A DNA stretch of 24,463 nucleotides from an uncultured Ruminococcus sp. (lineage in GTDB: Bacteria; Bacillota_A; Clostridia; Oscillospirales; Ruminococcaceae). The stretch covers positions 1-24,463 of the forward strand of contig ONBA01000036.1 in NCBI GenBank assembly GCA_900315975.1, written 5' to 3'. A model generated the notes under the pieces. That model did no database searches and had not been told where the DNA came from. It saw only the letters and a program-made list of their open reading frames with translations. Position 1 is the stretch's first letter, and each line of letters starts with the position of its first letter. A program made the translations under genes and the position numbers. Positions 15,114-23,111 of the stretch are shown here, one piece after another.

Positions 15114-15306
15114 ACCCGCAGTAAACCAGATCATATCAAAGAATGAGAGCTGCTACTCCCTCGTTATCGCCGTTGCAAAGCGTGCAAGAGAGATCACAGA
15201 CGAGCTCTATGAAAACGGTGAGGCTCTCGAAGAGAAGCCTGTCAAGACCGCTGTCGAAGAACTCGCAAGCGGCAAATGCAAGATCGTAAGTACAGACGAA
15301 GAATAA
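15106..15306 (+). CDS. rpoZ: RNA polymerase omega subunit
   Basis: 66 residues. Omega assists assembly and stability of RNA polymerase by binding beta prime. [29 protein letters not shown] shows the omega pattern: the basic AKRARE segment and, further on, KPVKTAVEELASGK. A GAGGTGATT ribosome site lies inside the end of gmk, with which it overlaps by 8 bases. In B. subtilis coaBC would follow; here priA starts one base after the rpoZ stop. Confidence 0.94.
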   Translation: MLRPAVNQIISKNESCYSLVIAVAKRAREITDELYENGEALEEKPVKTAVEELASGKCKIVSTDEE

Positions 15307-15307
15307 T

Positions 15308-17752
15308 ATGTCTCTGATTGCGGAAACTGCTGTCAGCGGAACTTCTTATTCGTTCGATATGCTGTTCAGCTACACTGTTCCGGAGCATATGCATCTCAGG
15401 CGCGGGTGCAGGGTACTTGTACCGTTCGGCAGGGGTAATACCCGCAGAATAGGTGTAGTTATGCGGCTTAGCGAGGGCAGTGCTGCTCGACTCAAGCCTC
15501 TTGCGGCACAGATAGACGATGAGCCGGTAGTTTCTGAGGAACTCCTGCAGCTCGCAGAGTACCTCCGTGAACAGACCTTCTGTACCTATTTCGATGCCGT
15601 GAAGATAATGCTTCCGCCGGGAATGGGGGTCAAGGCAAAGGAGAATTTCCGCCTTGTCCGCAGTTTCGAGGACGTTTCCGTGCTTACGCCGGAAGCAGAC
15701 GAACTGCTTGAAACTCTCCGGCAGGCTGAGAACGACAAGGCTGTAACGGAGCTGCTTGAAAGCTATATCGCTGAAAACGGCAGACGGCTGCCTGACGAGC
15801 TCCTCGATGCAGGTGCACTCGATTCCAACAACGTTTTCCGGCAAAATGTCGGCGATGCATCAGTGAGAATGGTTCGCCTTTCAGATGAGTACCTCGCTGA
15901 CCCTTCAAAGTTTGACCTGACTCCGAAGCAGAAAACTGCGGCGGAGTTTTTGCAGGAATATGGCTCTGCTGCGGTCAGGGAAGCGGCTTATATGTGCGGA
16001 TTCACTGAGGCTGTGATAAAACGGCTTGCGGCATCTGGAGCAGCCGAGGAGTATGATATGGAAGTACTCCGCGGTGTTGAGGACGGTTCACAGGAACGTG
16101 TTGACCCTGATTCAGTAGTTCTTTCAGACGAACAGCAGGCGGTCCGTGACAGTGTTTACGCGCAGATAACTGAAAACAAACCCGCAGTCTTTCTGCTTCA
16201 CGGAGTGACCGGAAGTGGAAAGACCTCGGTTTTTGAGAAACTGATAAACGATACGATAAAGCTCGGAAAACAGGCGATGCTGCTCATTCCCGAAATCGGT
16301 CTGACTCCGCAGGTTCTGCGAAGATTCAGGGCACTTTTCGGTGACAGGGTCGCAGTTATCCACAGCGGATTATCGCTCGGTCAGCGTCTCGACGAATACA
16401 AAAGAATCAAACGCGGCGATGCGGATATAGTCATCGGCACGAGAAGCGCAGTTTTTGCGCCGCTCTCAAATATCGGACTTATCGTCATCGACGAGGAAGG
16501 CGAGCGCTCCTATAAATCGGACAGCTCTCCGCGTTTCATCGCCCATGATATCGCGAAAAAAAGGTGTGCAGCACATAGTTCAGTACTGCTTCTTGCTTCT
16601 GCAACTCCTTCTATAGAGAGCTATTATCTCGCGAAAAAAGGCGTTTACCGGTTACTTGAACTGAAAAATCGCTATAGCAGCAATCCGCTGCCCGAGGTAA
16701 AGATAGTTGATATGAACGAGGAGCGTATGACAGGCAATGCTTCTGAATTCAGCCGCAGTCTTGTAGATGAGGTCAATTTCAACCTCGAAAAAGGCGAGCA
16801 GAGTATACTTCTGCTCAACAGACGCGGCTATCACACGATAATCAGCTGCTGCTGCTGTTATCAGCCGCTTTATTGCCCGAATTGCTCAGTACCGCTGACA
16901 TACCACAAGAAAAATGGCAGAATGATGTGTCACTATTGCGGTTATGCCGGTGAATTGCCGGAAAAATGTCCGTCATGCGGCTCGGATAAGCTGAAGAGTA
17001 TGGGGTTCGGCACTCAGAAACTTGAAGAGGAACTGAACAAGCAGTTTCCGACTGCGCGTATCCTTAGAATGGACGCTGATACTACGTTTTCACGCTATTC
17101 ATATGAGAAGAGCTTCAACGATTTCCGTGAGGGAAAGTACGATATAATGATCGGCACTCAGATGATCGGTAAAGGTCTTGATTTTCCCGATGTTACGCTT
17201 GTTGGTGTGCTTTCTGTTGACAAGGCACTGTATGCGGGTGACTTCCGCAGCTATGAGCGTACTTTTTCGCTGATAGCTCAGGTGGTCGGCAGAAGCGGAC
17301 GCGGTGAACGCAAGGGCAGAGCTATTTTGCAGACCTTCATGCCTGAGCATTATGTCATGAACCTCGCCGCCGCACAGGATTACTCCGGCTTTTATAATGA
17401 GGAGATATCCATTCGACGCGCGATGATTTTTCCGCCGGTGTGTGATATGTGTATCTTCTGTTTTGCAGGAGTTTCCGAGTTCGACACGAAAAAAGGTGCT
17501 GACGCTGTGCTTGAGCTCATGAATGTCAGACTCCGCGAATTGCAGCCAAAAACTCCGGTACGTGTTCTTGGTCCTGTAAGAGCCTCTTACGGCAGACTTG
17601 GCGGAAAATTCCGCTATCGTATAATAATGAAATGTAAGAATAATGCCGAAATACGCGGCTTTATAAGCAATATACTCACCGAAGGAGCAAAGCTTTCCGA
17701 GATGAGAAATGTGACGCTTTACGCTGATATGAACGGCGATGTAGGCGTATAA
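15308..17752 (+). CDS. priA: Primosomal protein N' (PriA helicase)
   Basis: 814 residues, normal length. PriA reloads the replication machinery at stalled forks. The N-terminal DNA-binding domain (1-110) includes SFDMLFSYTVPEHMHLRRGCRVLVPFG. The superfamily-2 helicase core starts at Walker A GVTGSGKT (299-306), then PEIGLTPQ and the box-II DEEG (395-398). This last is normally DEEH or DEEQ, so the fourth residue is unusual. Zinc-binding cysteines lie in a CCCC run followed by CPNC, CHYC and CPSC. The C-terminal helicase motifs GTQMIGKGLDFP and QVVGRSGRGERKGRA are intact. Start is one base after rpoZ with no clear ribosome site, so translation is probably coupled. Confidence 0.96.
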   Translation: MSLIAETAVSGTSYSFDMLFSYTVPEHMHLRRGCRVLVPFGRGNTRRIGVVMRLSEGSAARLKPLAAQIDDEPVVSEELLQLAEYLREQTFCTYFDAVKIMLPPGMGVKAKENFRLVRSFEDVSVLTPEADELLETLRQAENDKAVTELLESYIAENGRRLPDELLDAGALDSNNVFRQNVGDASVRMVRLSDEYLADPSKFDLTPKQKTAAEFLQEYGSAAVREAAYMCGFTEAVIKRLAASGAAEEYDMEVLRGVEDGSQERVDPDSVVLSDEQQAVRDSVYAQITENKPAVFLLHGVTGSGKTSVFEKLINDTIKLGKQAMLLIPEIGLTPQVLRRFRALFGDRVAVIHSGLSLGQRLDEYKRIKRGDADIVIGTRSAVFAPLSNIGLIVIDEEGERSYKSDSSPRFIAHDIAKKRCAAHSSVLLLASATPSIESYYLAKKGVYRLLELKNRYSSNPLPEVKIVDMNEERMTGNASEFSRSLVDEVNFNLEKGEQSILLLNRRGYHTIISCCCCYQPLYCPNCSVPLTYHKKNGRMMCHYCGYAGELPEKCPSCGSDKLKSMGFGTQKLEEELNKQFPTARILRMDADTTFSRYSYEKSFNDFREGKYDIMIGTQMIGKGLDFPDVTLVGVLSVDKALYAGDFRSYERTFSLIAQVVGRSGRGERKGRAILQTFMPEHYVMNLAAAQDYSGFYNEEISIRRAMIFPPVCDMCIFCFAGVSEFDTKKGADAVLELMNVRLRELQPKTPVRVLGPVRASYGRLGGKFRYRIIMKCKNNAEIRGFISNILTEGAKLSEMRNVTLYADMNGDVGV

Positions 17753-17770
17753 TAAGGAAGGATAGAAAAA

Positions 17771-18232
17771 ATGGCTTTAAGAAAAATTTTAACAGATAAG
17801 GACGAAGTTCTCCACAAAGTTTGCAAGCCTGTTGACAAATTCGATGAAAAGCTTGCTACTCTTTTAGACGATATGCACGAAACCCTCGACAAGGCACAGG
17901 GACTCGGTCTCGCTGCACCTCAGGTCGGACTTTGCAGACGTCTCTTCATCATGCACCTCGAAGAGGGCAGTTTTGAGTGTATAAACCCCGAAGTTTCGCA
18001 GAGAGACGGAAGTCAGCGCGTTCAGGAAGGCTGCCTTTCCTGCCCTAATGTCTGGGGATATGTTACACGTCCTATGAATGTTCACCTCAAGGCTCAGGAC
18101 AGAAACGGAAACTGGTTCGAGCGCGATTTTACCGGACTTGGCGCTCAGTGCGTATGCCATGAGAATGACCACCTCGACGGTCATGTATTTACTGAAATTG
18201 TAGAGGAATTTTTCGTTCCCGAGGAGGAATAA
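17771..18232 (+). CDS. def: Peptide deformylase
   Basis: 153 residues. It removes the formyl group from the N-terminus of new proteins. All three motifs are present: GLGLAAPQVG (44-53), EGCLSCP (86-92, with metal ligand Cys88), and the metal-binding HENDH (130-134) within CHENDHLDG. The residue before the HExxH is Cys instead of the common Gln. A GGAAGGATAG site precedes the start. The stop is followed after one base by fmt, so the two opposing enzymes of the formyl cycle are cotranscribed, as in most bacteria. Confidence 0.97.
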   Translation: MALRKILTDKDEVLHKVCKPVDKFDEKLATLLDDMHETLDKAQGLGLAAPQVGLCRRLFIMHLEEGSFECINPEVSQRDGSQRVQEGCLSCPNVWGYVTRPMNVHLKAQDRNGNWFERDFTGLGAQCVCHENDHLDGHVFTEIVEEFFVPEEE

Positions 18233-18233
18233 T

Positions 18234-19163
18234 ATGAAAATAGTGTTCATGGGAACTCCTGATTTTGCTGTTCCGTGCCTCAGAAAGCTCGCGGAGAGCG
18301 GTCACGAGGTTGCGGCGGTATTTACTCAGCCCGACAAGCCAAAGGGACGCGGTTATAAGATGATTCCGACTCCGGTCAAGTCTGCGGCAGAGGAATATAG
18401 TATACCTGTTTATCAGCCGCTTTCACTGCGAAAAGGTGATGACGCTGAGGAGTCAATGAAGATTTTGAACAATATTGCTCCCGAACTTATAGTCGTTACA
18501 GCGTATGGACAGATTCTTCCGAAAGAGATTCTCGAACTGCCAAAGTACGGCTGTGTGAATATTCATGCGTCACTGCTTCCAAAGTACCGCGGAGCTGCTC
18601 CTATAAACTGGGTGCTCCTCAACGGCGAGAAGCAGACCGGTGTGACTTCGATGCAGATGAGTGAGGGACTCGATACCGGTGATATGCTTATCAAGAAAGT
18701 GACCGATATCGGCGAAAATGAGACGTATGAGGAACTCTATGCCCGACTTTCCGAGATGGGCGGAGAGGTGCTTATGGAAACCGTTTCCGCTATCGAAAAC
18801 GGTACTCTTACTCCTGAAAAACAGGACGATTCGCTCTCGTGCTATTCGCCTATGATACGCAAGGAAATGAGTGCACTTGACTTCTCAAAGTCAGCGGCAG
18901 AGGTTCATGACACTATACGCGGAGTTACCGGCTTCGCAATGCTCGGAGGCAAGAGAATAAAGGTCTACCGCTCAGAAATATCGGACAATATTGCTCCGGA
19001 CTCTGAGAACGGTTCGGTAGTTGACACAAAGAAGTTCACCGTAAAATGCGGCGACGGCAAGTGCGTGACATTCCTTGAAGTTCAGCCCGAGGGCAAAAAA
19101 CGCATGAAAACTGAGGATTTTCTCAGGGGCAGAAAACTTGCCGAAGGAGAAAAACTCAACTGA
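18234..19163 (+). CDS. fmt: Methionyl-tRNA formyltransferase
   Basis: 309 residues, normal length. It formylates initiator Met-tRNA with 10-formyl-tetrahydrofolate. MKIVFMGTPDFAVPCLRKL is the classic N-terminus. Catalytic Asn109, His111 and Asp147 are seen in VNIHASLLPKYRGAAPINW and EGLDTGDML, the positions of E. coli Asn106, His108 and Asp144 by family pattern. The C-terminal OB-like domain begins near residue 205 (SCYSPMIRKE). A GAGGAGG ribosome site lies within the end of def. Confidence 0.97.
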   Translation: MKIVFMGTPDFAVPCLRKLAESGHEVAAVFTQPDKPKGRGYKMIPTPVKSAAEEYSIPVYQPLSLRKGDDAEESMKILNNIAPELIVVTAYGQILPKEILELPKYGCVNIHASLLPKYRGAAPINWVLLNGEKQTGVTSMQMSEGLDTGDMLIKKVTDIGENETYEELYARLSEMGGEVLMETVSAIENGTLTPEKQDDSLSCYSPMIRKEMSALDFSKSAAEVHDTIRGVTGFAMLGGKRIKVYRSEISDNIAPDSENGSVVDTKKFTVKCGDGKCVTFLEVQPEGKKRMKTEDFLRGRKLAEGEKLN

Positions 19164-19177
19164 CGCGGAGGTAAGAT

Positions 19178-19882
19178 ATGGGTTACTACTTTGGAAACAT
19201 AAGCTCAAACTACTTTCTTATGGATATGCTCCTGCTTTTTGGAATGCTGCTGCTCCCGCTCATTGCACACGCAGTACTCAACAGCACGTTCAGAAAATAC
19301 AGCAATGAATACAGTTCACGCGGTCTTACTGCTGAACAGGCGGCACGGAAGATACTCGATAATAACGGACTCTATCACATAAGGATAGAGCGCGTAAGCG
19401 GAAGTCTCAGCGACTACTATTCGTCGAGCGAAAATGTTATCTGCCTTTCTGATTCAACATACGGCAAAACTTCTATCGCAGCGATAGGTGTTGCTGCTCA
19501 CGAGTGCGGACACGCCTGCCAGTATGCCGAAAATTATGCGCCAATGATACTGCGCAATAAGGTTGCTCCGGTCATGGGATTCTGCTCACGTTTCTGGTAT
19601 ATTGCGTTTATTCTCGGCTGTTTTTTCACATTTCTGCCGTTTCTTATGTATGTGGGAATTGCGATGTTCTGCGCGGTAGTTCTTTTTCAGCTTATCACCC
19701 TTCCGATGGAACTTGATGCAAGTCACCGTGCACTTAAAACACTTGAAGCAGACGCTATCCTTGAATCAAGCGAAATATCGCCTGCAAGAAAGGTTCTGAC
19801 AGCGGCTGCAATGACATATGTTGTGTCACTTGCAACGTCTGCAATGCAGCTTATCCGCCTGCTGTTGAGGGCAAGACGATGA
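19178..19882 (+). CDS. yugP: Membrane-bound neutral zinc metallopeptidase (YugP family)
   Basis: 234 residues. The zinc motif HECGH (His108, Glu109, His112) is preceded by GVAAHE and followed by a short stretch to the second membrane region. Hydrophobic segments are at about 13-35, 138-175 (one long or two short) and 205-228. The segment LPMELDASHRALKTLE after the membrane region is conserved in the family and may give the third zinc ligand. Substrates are unknown. It starts with a good GGAGGT site 14 bases after fmt. Its stop overlaps the start of rsmB as ATGA. Presence between fmt and rsmB is a clostridial arrangement not found in B. subtilis. Confidence 0.9.
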   Translation: MGYYFGNISSNYFLMDMLLLFGMLLLPLIAHAVLNSTFRKYSNEYSSRGLTAEQAARKILDNNGLYHIRIERVSGSLSDYYSSSENVICLSDSTYGKTSIAAIGVAAHECGHACQYAENYAPMILRNKVAPVMGFCSRFWYIAFILGCFFTFLPFLMYVGIAMFCAVVLFQLITLPMELDASHRALKTLEADAILESSEISPARKVLTAAAMTYVVSLATSAMQLIRLLLRARR

Positions 19883-21189
19883 GTGAACCGAGATATCTTG
19901 CTGTTAAACTGCTGAATAAAACATTCCGCAGCGGCAGCTATTCAAATATACAGCTCAGCGCAGGACTTGATTCTTCCGACCTCGATGACAGAGGTAAGAA
20001 GCTTTGCTCTGCGCTCTATTACGGAGTTATTCAGCGCAGACTGACTCTCGACTATGTGATTTCGGGGCTGTCGTCGCGTCCGATTCAAAAGCTTGACGAC
20101 GCAATTGTAAATATATTGCGGTGCGGAATCTATCAGCTCGCATATATGGACAGCATACCTGATAACGCTGCCGTTAATGAGTCGGTCGCACTCGCAAAGA
20201 AGTTCGGCAAGACGAGTGCGTCCGGAATGGTCAATGCAATACTGCGCAATTTTGTCCGAAAAGGCAAGAAAATATGTGATATCGGCAGCGATGATGTGAA
20301 GCTTATGTCGATAGAATTTTCGTGTCCGGAAGAGCTTGTCAGTGAACTGATGGCTGACCACGGCAGCGAATTTGCATCGGCATTTCTGCGCTGTTCACTC
20401 GATAAGCCGGAGATATATCTCCGCCGTAATCAACTGAGATGCACTGCTGATGAACTCAGCAAAGCAATCGGAAAGGCTGAACTTGCTCCATTCGGAGAGG
20501 TACTGCCGGAGTGTGCACGAGTGAGCACAAATGGCGATATTACAGCAACTGAGGCTTTTAAGGATGGGTGGTTCCATGTACAGTCGCTTGCATCGCAGTT
20601 CTGCTGCCGTACCCTTGCTCCGACTGAAAATGACCGCGTGCTTGACATCTGTGCAGCTCCCGGAGGAAAGACCTTCACTATGGCTGAGATGATGAACGGC
20701 GGCGGAGAAATATACGCATTCGACCTTCATGAGAAGCGTGCTGACCTTATACGCAAAGGGGCGGAACGTCTCGGACTGACGAATATAAGGGCAGCTGCCG
20801 GCGACGCAACAAAGTTCAATTCCGAACTTCCTGAGTTTACGAAGGTACTCTGTGATGTACCGTGTTCCGGATTCGGAGTTATCGGTAAGAAGCCGGAAAT
20901 AAAGTATAAAAAACTTTCTGAATTTGAGAGACTTCCGGAAATTCAGTACAATATTGCTCAGAACGCATTGAACTACTTAGCAGTCGGCGGAGAACTCGTG
21001 TACTCGACCTGCACTATCCGCAAGGCTGAAAATGAAGCGGTCTGCGAGAGGCTACTCCTCGGTCACCCCGAGCTTGAGCCGGTCGAACTGCCGCATATTA
21101 TGGGCATAACCGGAACAATGGCGACTCTTTCGCCGCTAAACGGATTCGACGACGGCTTCTTCGTTGCAAAGTTCAGAAAAATAAAATAA
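19879..21189 (+). CDS. rsmB: 16S rRNA (cytosine-C5)-methyltransferase RsmB
   Basis: 436 residues. It methylates C967 (E. coli numbering) of 16S rRNA using S-adenosylmethionine. The N-terminal NusB-like RNA-binding domain (about 1-130) includes LCSALYYGVIQRRLTLDYVI. The methyltransferase domain has VLDICAAPGGKTF for SAM binding, and DVPCSGFGVIGKKPEI and VYSTCTI holding the two active-site cysteines. It overlaps the yugP stop by four bases. A gap of about 90 bases with a hairpin follows. Confidence 0.95.
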   Translation: MSEPRYLAVKLLNKTFRSGSYSNIQLSAGLDSSDLDDRGKKLCSALYYGVIQRRLTLDYVISGLSSRPIQKLDDAIVNILRCGIYQLAYMDSIPDNAAVNESVALAKKFGKTSASGMVNAILRNFVRKGKKICDIGSDDVKLMSIEFSCPEELVSELMADHGSEFASAFLRCSLDKPEIYLRRNQLRCTADELSKAIGKAELAPFGEVLPECARVSTNGDITATEAFKDGWFHVQSLASQFCCRTLAPTENDRVLDICAAPGGKTFTMAEMMNGGGEIYAFDLHEKRADLIRKGAERLGLTNIRAAAGDATKFNSELPEFTKVLCDVPCSGFGVIGKKPEIKYKKLSEFERLPEIQYNIAQNALNYLAVGGELVYSTCTIRKAENEAVCERLLLGHPELEPVELPHIMGITGTMATLSPLNGFDDGFFVAKFRKIK

Positions 21190-21214
21190 CAGCGGATAAT
21201 TTCTGCTGTTTTGG
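21188..21214 (+). terminator. Possible weak terminator or hairpin after rsmB
   Basis: AACAGCGGA (21188-21196) pairs with TCTGCTGTT (21202-21210, one G-U), loop TAATT, then a short T stretch interrupted by GGGAG. The T tract is short, so partial read-through into rlmN is more likely than full termination. Confidence 0.4.
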
Positions 21215-21280
21215 GAGATTTTGTATGCATGGCACATCATTTCCGGTGCTTTGCGTACAAACAAAGGACGGTGAAAGTAA

Positions 21281-22339
21281 TTGGAAAAAATGGATATTCT
21301 CAGCCTTGAATTGCCCGAAATAGAGGCGGCACTTGACGCTATCGGTGAGAAAAAATTCCGCGCAAAACAGATATATCAGTGGCTTCATGTTAAAAGAATT
21401 TTCGATTTCGACAAAATGACTGACCTATCTGTCCAATTACGTACGCGCCTTAAAGATATTTTTTGTGTAAATGGACTATTTGTGCAGAAAAAGCTTGAAT
21501 CTTCCATAGATAATACTGTAAAATATCTTTATAGGCTTTCTGACGGCAATTATGTCGAGACCGTTCTGATGGAATATAACTACGGTCACAGCATTTGTGT
21601 TTCGACTCAGGTCGGCTGTAAAATGGGGTGCAGGTTCTGTGCTTCTGCTATTGCCGGATTCGTGAGAAGCCTTACTCCTGCGGAAATACTTATGCAGATA
21701 TACGAGACCGAAAAAAACTCAGGCGTAAAGGTTTCAGGTATAGTGCTGATGGGAATCGGCGAACCTATGGATAACTTCGATAACGTCGTGAAGTTTCTGA
21801 GGATACTCTCCGACGGCAGGGGCAATAATTTCAGCCTCCGCCATGTGTCACTGTCTACCTGCGGAATAGTTCCGAGGATATATGAGCTTGCGGATATGAA
21901 GCTTCAGCTAACACTGTGCATATCTCTCCATAGCTCGGACAATAATTCAAGAAGTGAAATAATGCCGGTCAACCGGACATATAATATACAGGAGCTCCTC
22001 GGAGCGTGCAGGTATTATATTGAAAAAACGGGCAGACGTGTTACATTTGAGTATGCCGTTATCAGCGGTGTGAACTCATCAGATGCTGATGCGGACAGGC
22101 TCTCAGACCTGCTCAGGGGCATGAATTGTCATGTTAACCTTATCCCCGTAAATAAGGTAAAAGAAAGAGATTACCGCACCGCTTCAACTGCCGTTGCAGA
22201 TTTTGCAAAACGGCTCGGGAAGCGGGGCATAAACGCTACCGTGAGACGTACTCTCGGAAGCGATATAGAGGCGGCTTGCGGTCAGCTAAGACGTGATGCC
22301 GCTCAGCAGAATAAAGAGAAAGGGGGCGCGGATACGTGA
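21281..22339 (+). CDS. rlmN: Dual-specificity 23S rRNA/tRNA adenine-C2 methyltransferase (radical SAM)
   Basis: 352 residues from a TTG start. RlmN methylates A2503 of 23S rRNA and A37 of some tRNAs. The radical-SAM cluster cysteines are C113-x3-C117-x2-C120 (GCKMGCRFC). The methyl-carrying mechanism needs two more cysteines, both present: Cys106 in ICVSTQ and Cys333 in EAACGQL. GIGEPMDNFDN is the usual GEPL-like motif. Start: TTG at 21281 has GGTGA six bases ahead; an ATG at 21290 has no comparable site and would drop only three residues. Either start keeps the whole fold. The stop overlaps the GTG start of the phosphatase gene. Confidence 0.95.
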   Translation: MEKMDILSLELPEIEAALDAIGEKKFRAKQIYQWLHVKRIFDFDKMTDLSVQLRTRLKDIFCVNGLFVQKKLESSIDNTVKYLYRLSDGNYVETVLMEYNYGHSICVSTQVGCKMGCRFCASAIAGFVRSLTPAEILMQIYETEKNSGVKVSGIVLMGIGEPMDNFDNVVKFLRILSDGRGNNFSLRHVSLSTCGIVPRIYELADMKLQLTLCISLHSSDNNSRSEIMPVNRTYNIQELLGACRYYIEKTGRRVTFEYAVISGVNSSDADADRLSDLLRGMNCHVNLIPVNKVKERDYRTASTAVADFAKRLGKRGINATVRRTLGSDIEAACGQLRRDAAQQNKEKGGADT

Positions 22340-23061
22340 GATTCAGATCCGGTACGGATATCGGTCTGAGACGCGAGGAAAATCAGGACGCGGTCAGATG
22401 TGAATATTTCGGTCACAACGTTCTTGCAGTCGTTTGCGACGGTATGGGCGGAGAAAGAGCAGGTAAAGAAGCAAGTCAGATAGCTATTGACGAGTTCTTT
22501 CAGCGCTTTTCTGACGGCTACAGCGAAACTCTCAGCGACGATGATGTCCGCAAACTCCTCATATCATCAGTTTCTGCTGCCAATTCGGTAATATATACCA
22601 AGGCAAGGCTCGATTTCAAAAACTTCGGCATGGGCACTACCTGTGTTGCTGCATTTGTAACCCCTGAAAAGGCTTTTATCGCAAATGTCGGCGACAGCAG
22701 AGCGTACCTCATAACAGATAAGGGTCTCCATCAGATAACCACAGATCATAACGTTCCTTCACTCCTTTTTGAGCAGGGAAAGATCACTCAGGCTGAAATG
22801 GAGGTACACCCGCAGAAGCATATGCTCGTCAGGGCGGTCGGAGTCGAAAAGACTGTGCTTACAGATACATTTATACTCGACTATGATGAAAAAATACGTC
22901 TTCTGCTGTGCTCGGACGGACTTTCCGGCTACTGCATAGATGAGGAAATATTCGACACTATCGCAGGATCAGACTTCGATGGAGTAGTTGAAGCACTTAT
23001 TAAACTTGCGCTCGATAAGGGCGGAAGGGATAATGTCACTGTCGCAGTGATATATGAATAA
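22336..23061 (+). CDS. prpC: PP2C-type serine/threonine phosphatase (PrpC/Stp)
   Basis: 241 residues from a GTG start that overlaps the rlmN stop (GTGA), with AAAGGGGG ahead. PP2C metal and phosphate motifs are all present: DIGLRREENQD (8-18), VCDGMGG (33-39), VGDSRAYL (118-125), LCSDGLSGY (191-199, Asp194) and GGRDNVTVAVI (229-239, Asp232). It removes phosphate from proteins modified by the partner kinase encoded 50 bases downstream, the standard PrpC/PrkC pair. Cytoplasmic, with no membrane segment. Confidence 0.96.
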   Translation: MRFRSGTDIGLRREENQDAVRCEYFGHNVLAVVCDGMGGERAGKEASQIAIDEFFQRFSDGYSETLSDDDVRKLLISSVSAANSVIYTKARLDFKNFGMGTTCVAAFVTPEKAFIANVGDSRAYLITDKGLHQITTDHNVPSLLFEQGKITQAEMEVHPQKHMLVRAVGVEKTVLTDTFILDYDEKIRLLLCSDGLSGYCIDEEIFDTIAGSDFDGVVEALIKLALDKGGRDNVTVAVIYE

Positions 23062-23111
23062 CGTTAGGCAACATATTTAATATAAAGCAGTTCTGAAGGA
23101 AGGATAAGACG

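Noticed and set aside
16846..16863. Run of four Cys codons in priA as possible frameshift or low-complexity error
   Set aside because: The frame continues through the expected CPNC, CHYC and CPSC zinc motifs, and the run coincides with the first zinc-ligand pair.
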